NCBI GenBank assembly: GCA_025345505.1 | Contig: JANVCC010000125.1 | Coordinates: forward strand, 2,866,894-2,930,893 | Length of the DNA: 64,000 nucleotides | Direction: 5' to 3' | From: Todiramphus chloris collaris | Taxonomy: Eukaryota > Chordata > Aves > Coraciiformes > Alcedinidae | In this document: in pieces, positions 57,268 through 64,000 of the stretch | Position numbering within the stretch: position 1 is the first letter of the stretch | How the letters are laid out: each line of letters begins with the position of its first letter | Made by a program: the position numbers and the translations under genes | Notes under the pieces: model-generated | Seen by the model: the letters and a program-made list of their open reading frames with translations, nothing else | Databases searched by the model: none | Told to the model about the DNA's origin: nothing

Positions 57268-60077
57268 GTGGAGATCTATCAGGGACATGGTAACAGGGGC
57301 ATCTTTATGCACAGTGGAGCACAAGGGCTCTCTTATGTCTCCATTAGCACGTGGGTCCTGTAGGTGCAGTGAAGTCACTACTGTGGCCGTATACCACCCT
57401 GCTTGATGTTCTGTCACCAGTAATTACTGTCCTGAGTGCTATGGAAATTGAGAACTCAAGATCCATTTTTAATGGTCTGGGGATGATGCCAGCTCTGGGA
57501 TTGTGTCGTAACGCTGGCAGCATTGCAGCTTGCAAGCTACTCGACTGACATCTGCCACTTGCTGTTTTATTTCTGGGATGGGCACTGGGTAGTGCTGCGG
57601 GAAGGACGAGACGTGAAGGGGAGCAGTCTCAATTCTGACTACGCTGATGCAGTTTGAGCACTGGTTATTGCCAGGTTGGTGGCTCGCCGGGGCTAATTCA
57701 TCACTACAGCCCAAGGATGCTCTTACCATGCTCCTGCCGTACCAGTGGACACGCTGTCTCCCCTGAGGTGGCACACAGGAGGCCAACGTCTGTCTCTGGT
57801 GATGAAACACAGGAACTTGTTGCCAGAGGGAACACGGGCTAGTTGGGCTTTTGAGGAGTGGAAGAGATAGTGCTATGCTGCAGGTCTGATAGGAGGAGAC
57901 AGCATGTTACAGGCCTTCCCAGGATGGAGCAGAGAGAGCTTGTGCTCTGCTGGAGGGGAGGAAGGGAGGGTTACTGTTGTCTTAGCCTTCCCTGAGATAA
58001 ATTCTCACAAATGCACTACCAGCAAAGAGAAAAGATTCCCTAGAGACAGCTCAGTGTGAACGTATAACCCCGGCTCAGGGTGTGTTTCTTGGCCGATGAC
58101 ACCACAGTGGTTAAAACTTTACAGCTGTTTCTAGTGAAGGGATTTGAAGAGCAATAGCCTCAATTTGCTGAGCCTGCAATATTTCCCACAGGAGTTTGGG
58201 GATGTGTTTGACATATCTTGGATGTACTTTGCTGCTGAACATAGATGGACATAACTTTCTAAGGTACCATCAAGCAGTCAGCAAATCTTCGCCTGTCCGG
58301 GGAGCTGAATATCACTGCTCCCAGACAATGCCACCCTTCTGTGTTTCCCCCTATTTTAGTTGGTTGATGGGAGGCCCAGAAATGTGTGTCAGTCCCAGAT
58401 TTGCTCTTTGTGGGCCTGAAAGTACAAGGGACAAGGTTCAGATCAGGTTGGTTCAGCTGTTGGTTCAGCTGTGGTCTGTGTGTGCAGATTCCTGTGTGGC
58501 AGCACCTTTCCCCATTGTGAACTTGTTATGCTGTCGGTGGGAGAAGGGATTTTGCTTGTGCTGGACGTGTTGACACTGGCAAGAAGGCAGATTGGATGAA
58601 GGCTGGTGTGGAAGCACCAGAAGGGACAAACAGCAGAAGGGCTGCAAAAATTTCAAGTGTAAATGGACCCTAGATGAGCAAACCAGCAAGATCCCAGCCC
58701 AACTATGACACTCAGACCGGGAGAGAAAAGCCAGTGAGTAAATCATGATGACTCACAAAGGCAGGGCAGGATGGAGAGACCCATCACTAGCAGCTCCTCC
58801 AGAGGAGGAAAGGGTACATCCAAACCCAGCACACTGTCACCAACCTGGAAGAAACCCAAGAAATATGCTGAGGACTCGATAGTTATTGTCCTTTGCACCT
58901 AGAGAAAGAAAAGCTGCAGGGTGATGGACTGCCCAGGGCTCAAGATGTGACATTCAGCAAGATCCCAAGAGGGTGCTGCAGCAGGAATAAGCCTCTTTCG
59001 TTCATATTTCTGTATCCAATGAAAAACTGTCCTTGGATGTAAAATTGGATATGAAATTGCCTTTGCCTCTGAGTCATTCCTGAAATTTCTCCCATTTCTA
59101 TTTGTCAGATGCAATCATTCCACAAATAGCAAGTAGTGACAGAAGCAGCAGCTGTGGCCCAGGGAATACACTGTAGACTTAAGGAAAATGGTGTCTGTAA
59201 TGTGCCCAACTGATGCAGAATTAATCAGGTTTGAAAAAAGAACACGGTTCTCGGACCCTGGGGGACTGCAGCTAAAAATTCCTGCCTGTGCGGATCTTCC
59301 CGTCGTGCTCCTTGACATAACTTCTAAGAGAAATAAATGAGTTTATCTCCCACATTGCCCACAGACCTTTCACATGGAAATAGTGGGATTAAGGAGATTA
59401 AGATTTAGCTTCAACTTGGATAAAGAACAACAAAGAAGAATGATTAACACTTGAAATGGTTCCCAGTCATTAGATTTGAAGTCCAGTCTCTGTATATTGC
59501 CTCTAGTGAGAGCTTTTCTGTTGTGTTCATTGCTGTCACATCTGATCCTGTAAGAGAGAAGGAGTAAACCAAATGGTTCCCCACACTGGAGTGGGCAGGC
59601 TCTAAAAGACCCATGGTTTGGACCATAGAGGATGTAGGAGGCATGGAAGAGAAAAAAGAGGCTGGTGAAGTTTATGCTGTGGATGTAGGGAAGGCTTCTC
59701 TTAAGGAAGACAGGGAATTAGGGAGAAGAGGGTCAAGGAGGTGAAGAGTCTAAGGGTTGGGATCTTGGTTTGATGTGTGCAGGAAGGAGAAGGTAGAAGG
59801 CCATAGGCTTGGGGGGGATCTGGCTTGGGATGGAGGACAAGACCATAGGAGGAATTTGATGTGAATTCAGCTCTATCTCAGTACTGGTGGGCAAAACATG
59901 AAGGTGAGAAGTGTCCATAGACCATGTGTCCTGTCATGGGTCCGTTCCAGACAGCAGATGGGGTTGGACTTAGGGAGGCAAAGGGTGTAAGTCTGTAGTG
60001 ATGCAAGTGAGAGGGTGTATGTTGGGGGAGATGGTGGTGCAAGGGACAGGACAAGGTTGTGAGGTCTTTGTCCTTTG
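57268..60077. other. Unique non-coding stretch, no gene recognised
   Basis: No transposon or exon candidate could be supported. The longest frames are 125 codons (58196-58573, plus) and 113 codons (57469-57810, minus), without recognised features. Confidence 0.5.
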
Positions 60078-60182
60078 AGTTTTTCAGGGCCAGGCTGAGT
60101 AAAGCCCTGAAGAATCTGGTCTGACTCCCATGGCAGACTTTGCTCTGAGTAGGAGCTTAGGCTAGGCATCACCTCAGAGGTA
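60078..60182 (+). mobile_element. Older CR1 3' UTR fragment
   Basis: TTTTCAGGGCCAGGCTGAG, AAAGCCCTGAAGAATCTGG, TCTGACTCCCATGGCAGAC, TTTGCTCTGAGTAGGAGC and ATCACCTCAGAGG follow the order of an older CR1 3' UTR subtype, on the plus strand. The octamer tail is not present. The same subtype as the 45.8-kb remnant is likely. Confidence 0.65.
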
Positions 60183-63100
60183 ACATGCTGATGACAATGC
60201 AGCAGGATACTTCTGGGCTTAGTTTTCCCAACAGATGCCAGTCATTGACTCTGGTGACACTGGTGACCTGAAGCTAGCTGGCCTCCTTGCCTTCTGCAAA
60301 GATAGGGCCCTGACTAGAGGTACCCAAAGGCTAAATAACCATGTGTAGGATGATATCCAGGCTCTCAGACCCCAGAGTGTCTCAACTGGCCCCCAGCATG
60401 GCATTTTACAGTTAGCTGAGACATAACTGAGTCCAGTTTCCAGGCTTAGCCCCAAAACTGTTGTGACTGGAGCCACGTTGGAGGCTGGGGGTTCATGGCC
60501 AGCACGGGACAGCTGGATTGTGTACAGGGTCCTTCTAAATGGAATCCCATAGCGCAGTTGTTCAAACCGTGTCCCAGGGTAGATGGAGTCCCCACTATCA
60601 CCAGTAACTTTTTGAGGACAGCCCTTCCCAGTGTGACCACAGCATCACTTAGCTCTAAGGACATGGAGCAGGATCTTGGTGGGTTATGGTAACTCTGCTT
60701 GCTCATTCTGCTTTCTCCATCTGAGAGAGCAAACCCACCACTCTGCACACAACCAACGTGTTGCTGCTATTTCCACTGGTAGATTAAAAGCAGAAGACAT
60801 TCTTCCTGGCAGAATTAGGTGTGCAGAGCTTCCTGGACTCCTTGCAGGCTTGCTACAGTCATTACTGGGAATTTTACATTGTAGAGGGGATCCTCCTCCT
60901 GCCCTGCAGGAGTCAATACTTCCTACTGAATCCAGGCTTGCTTCCTAAGCAGCTGGCTGCTCACAAAGTTGTGGTCCTCAGTATAACTGGATGCAGCATA
61001 TCCTGGCTTTTATGATCCTTCTATATGAGGTCAGGAAAGGTCATGTGATCCTCATTCCAGGTCTTGCATATCCTTGTACATTTTAATAGTACTCTAGAGA
61101 CTGCAGAGCAGTGCAAACCAGCTTGAAGCCCTCCTCATCTTGGCCTGATTGGCAGGTCATTGTTTGTTTCTTTACAGAATAACTTGGTCCCTTTTTGTGT
61201 TGCACCAGATGTCAGATGAGACACAGATGTTTTCTCTGACAATGAGTCATTACCACAGTTGTAGCTGTCAAGAAACCTGGTGGGTTTTTTTTTGCAGCTG
61301 GATCAGGGAAAGTCAAAGCTTTTACCATACTTAAGTTCTTGTGCTTTTTGGGGAGTTTGGAGTCAGCAAGACCAATCTGTCCCAGCAAAGGAATCCCTCT
61401 CTGTCGCCAGTGCAATAATAAATGCACAGTTCTGAAGGGGCTTTGAATCCCTTCTTCCCCTGCCCAAGAGGGGAACACTTTGCCTGTCCCTGCTCTGCTC
61501 TCTGTGTCCCACCTCTTCATCCTGCATAGGGTCAGGGACTTACCATCTGTCTCCATATGACAGCACAACGGGGCCTTGCAGTCTTCTGAGGACTCCAGGT
61601 GTCACTTCAATAGCTGTTCTAGGTTCACTCCTTGTGTGTGTGAATTGTATTTTCAGATATGTGGGGGAAAAGGACTGGTATTCTCCCTAGAAAACCAATT
61701 TGTGCTAATGGCTTTTATGATATGGTGGCTTGTCTGCAGGACTTGCCCTTCACAAAGGTCCCTTTGCTTATTCTCAACCTGTCTCAACCCATTCCCATCT
61801 CCCCTGACACTCGCTGCAGTTCTGGAGGTTCCAAGTGTAAGATCTGCAGACCATCAAAGACAATTCCTGAGCTTTAAAGCAGATCAGACCCTCCCTGCCA
61901 GTGAAGAGAGACAGTCTCTGCATTCACCACTTCGAGCCAGAGATGGGTGAAGACAACAGACAGAAATGGGAAAAGTGGTAGGAAGGAGCAAAAATATCTC
62001 AAATGCTTGAGCAGAAGTAATTTTTTCTGGCCCATTGCTGTCATTCTGTCTAGCAGCTGCAGATGTGGTTGCTCTTAGGGAAGAAATGCAGCTCCTTGGG
62101 CACTTTCTCCTCTTTCCCTAAAAACGAGTACAAAAGAGCCTCTGGGATTTCCAGGGTTTGTGTACCTGTCCTTTAAAAGAACAACAGAGGACACAATCAA
62201 TGTTGCTACTCTCTGCAGGGCATACACTGAGGGTTCTCACTCTCATACAAGTATTGGGAGCCCTATAGTAAGGAGATCAGGCTAAGGATGTTGAAAAAAA
62301 TGAGTTAAAGCTGTTTGTGCATATGTAGGAGTCAGAGAAGTGAGGAAGAGTGATTTTCTGCCCTTGTAAGGAGGGCATGGAGATCTCCAGGGTGAGAGCA
62401 ATTCTGCAGAGCGGAGAGGAAAACAGCACATGCTCCCAAGGGATATTTGTGTTCAGGTCTCCCAGAGAAAAAGCCACCGTAAACCTAAAGAAGGGAAGTT
62501 ATCCATAACCTAGAAAACGAAGGGAAATATTTTCCATGCTGCTCTGAGAGACCAGGAAGTTATTTTTGTCTTCTGTAGCACAGTGAAGTGTCATCGGGAG
62601 CGTGTGCAACAACAAGAGTTTTCAGCAGCTCCCATTGTATTTGCTCCCATTGACCTTATTGCTAATAAATGCAGGATGTGAATTCTAACGGCAAAGATGT
62701 AATCGGAGAGGCCTGGAGACAGCTCGTCTGCTGGGGACGAGTAGTTGCCATGACAGAGGCTCCCGTGTTGCTCCTTCTCAAGTGGAACATCAGGTAAAAC
62801 AAGGACTCTGCCGCTTCTCTTGGCTTCAGTATAATTTAGGGGATATGTGACTTCACTGTTTCCCTGGATGTGGGAGGTGAGGACATTTTTATGATTGCGA
62901 AGGACAGAAAAAGTCGTGTGATTGGACTCCTGGTGAAATACTTTGATATTCTGCACAGCACTCAGGGCTGGGAGACTAAATGTTATTCTTAGCTGTTGCT
63001 TATTAAATTGCAGCACAAGCAGGGATGCACCAGAGGCAAAGGATCTAGAGCCTTCCTGATTTACAGCAGCTTAAACAACTTTGGTGGTGCTACATCCCAT

Positions 63101-64000
63101 CTACACCAGCTCGGAGTCCGGCCCAAAGTTTCCATGGGGTGTAGCACTAGGGGTTTTAACCCTACAGGTATTACTAAAGCTTATATGACCATGTTGGTTT
63201 AGCAGAAGAAAACAAAGCAGGACTGTCTGACACCAACATCCTTTCTTATAAACAGGCCAAGGGAAAAAGATCCAGTGCTCGGTGACATGTGCCTCACATC
63301 TCTTAGAGACCCAGTACATCAGTGTGGTCCCTCATGGCCCAGGGTGAGATGGGAGAGCTCAGCCAGGCAGAGATGTTGCAGGGGGCTTTCGAAGGGCTTG
63401 GAGACACAGATATCTTTGAGATGCCTCTGCTTGGCTTGTCCTAAGGGCTGTGGTCTGGGAAGATGTTAGAGACAGGAGTGTCTGGAAGCTTCTATGAGCG
63501 TGTCCTTCCATCCTCCTGTTTTGTCTCTGCTGTGAAATCATCTTTGAAACAACAGGGACTGTCTCTGGCTGTGGGAACATCCAGGAGGCTGAGGGAACAG
63601 GCCTGGGCTGGAGGCAGTCATCAATCTCTAGAGACAGCTCAGGAAGATGGTCTCAAATTTATCAGCAGTGATAGATGTAGAAATTGTTCTAGGTCATAAC
63701 AGTTTGAAAGGTAAAAAGAAACAGAAAACATACCTTGCAATGATAGAGGTGGGTAACTAACTGTCCGTGGGAGGATTTATCAGAAGATGGGAAAACAGCA
63801 TTATAATCTGTGTCTGTGTGTCCAGGACAGCGGGGAAGGGGACAGACTGAAGGGGGACGGGTCCATCAGGCAGTACAATTGTTATTGTCAAACGTGTCAA
63901 CACCAACAACCCTTGTTTTAAAAGCAAGGGACTCATCGTCATTTTTACAGGACCGATAGTTATTTCTTGAGAGTGCCTGACTCACATGGCAGCACCTGGA
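60183..64000. other. Unique non-coding stretch to the window edge
   Basis: No transposon, RNA gene or supported exon is seen. The longest frames, 141 codons (62591-63016, minus) and 124 codons (61576-61950, plus), have ordinary chance-like composition. Confidence 0.5.

Noticed and set aside
1..64000. CRISPR arrays, phage-type operons or other prokaryotic systems
   Set aside because: No repeat-spacer pattern or operon-like coding. CR1 elements, splice signals and CpG structure show vertebrate nuclear DNA.

Overview
The window looks like bird nuclear DNA (possibly another archosaur or reptile). It carries about a dozen CR1 LINE 3' ends, 5'-truncated and ending in the CR1 octamer tail, and I saw no mammalian-type SINEs. 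There is one CpG-island promoter, sparse microsatellites and a 100-N assembly gap. The protein track gives no long conserved reading frame. Most of the window reads as intron or intergenic DNA. I recognise no protein family, no RNA gene and no CRISPR-like array.

Layout. 1-12,560 is transposon-poor, AT-leaning unique DNA with a single CR1 (6,414-6,604, minus). 12,560-13,310 is a pyrimidine-rich tract that grades into a 34/35-bp minisatellite. About 13,030-13,860 is a CpG island. It holds a leftward (minus-strand) TATA element, tandem ETS-type sites further upstream, and a consensus splice donor just downstream. This predicts a gene or lncRNA starting near 13,413 and running left across 13-1 kb. 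A CR1 abuts the island at 13,860. From 14.1 to 28 kb there is AT-rich, then mixed, non-coding DNA with CR1 copies at 20.0, 24.7 and 27.2 kb. The 24.7-kb copy carries a greatly expanded octamer tail.

From 28 to 41 kb there are several plus-strand exon-like segments with good splice sites. Two frame-consistent chains can be built: 28,871 / 29,247 / 32,533, and 40,331 / 40,766 / 41,027. One isolated terminal-exon-like segment lies at 33,815. None matches a protein I recognise, so all are low-confidence candidates. A GC-richer patch at 35.5-36.1 kb has promoter-like composition.

From 41 to 64 kb the sequence is mostly non-coding, with older CR1 pieces at 45.0, 45.8, 54.1 and 60.1 kb and younger ones at 55.3 and 56.5 kb. 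One 19-bp tandem repeat lies at 43.7 kb.

I found no convincing new biological system. The best leads are the strand-asymmetric promoter at 13.4 kb, the minisatellite in its presumed first intron, and the unassigned spliced-exon chains. CR1 calls rest on recalled family consensus features, not on a database search.
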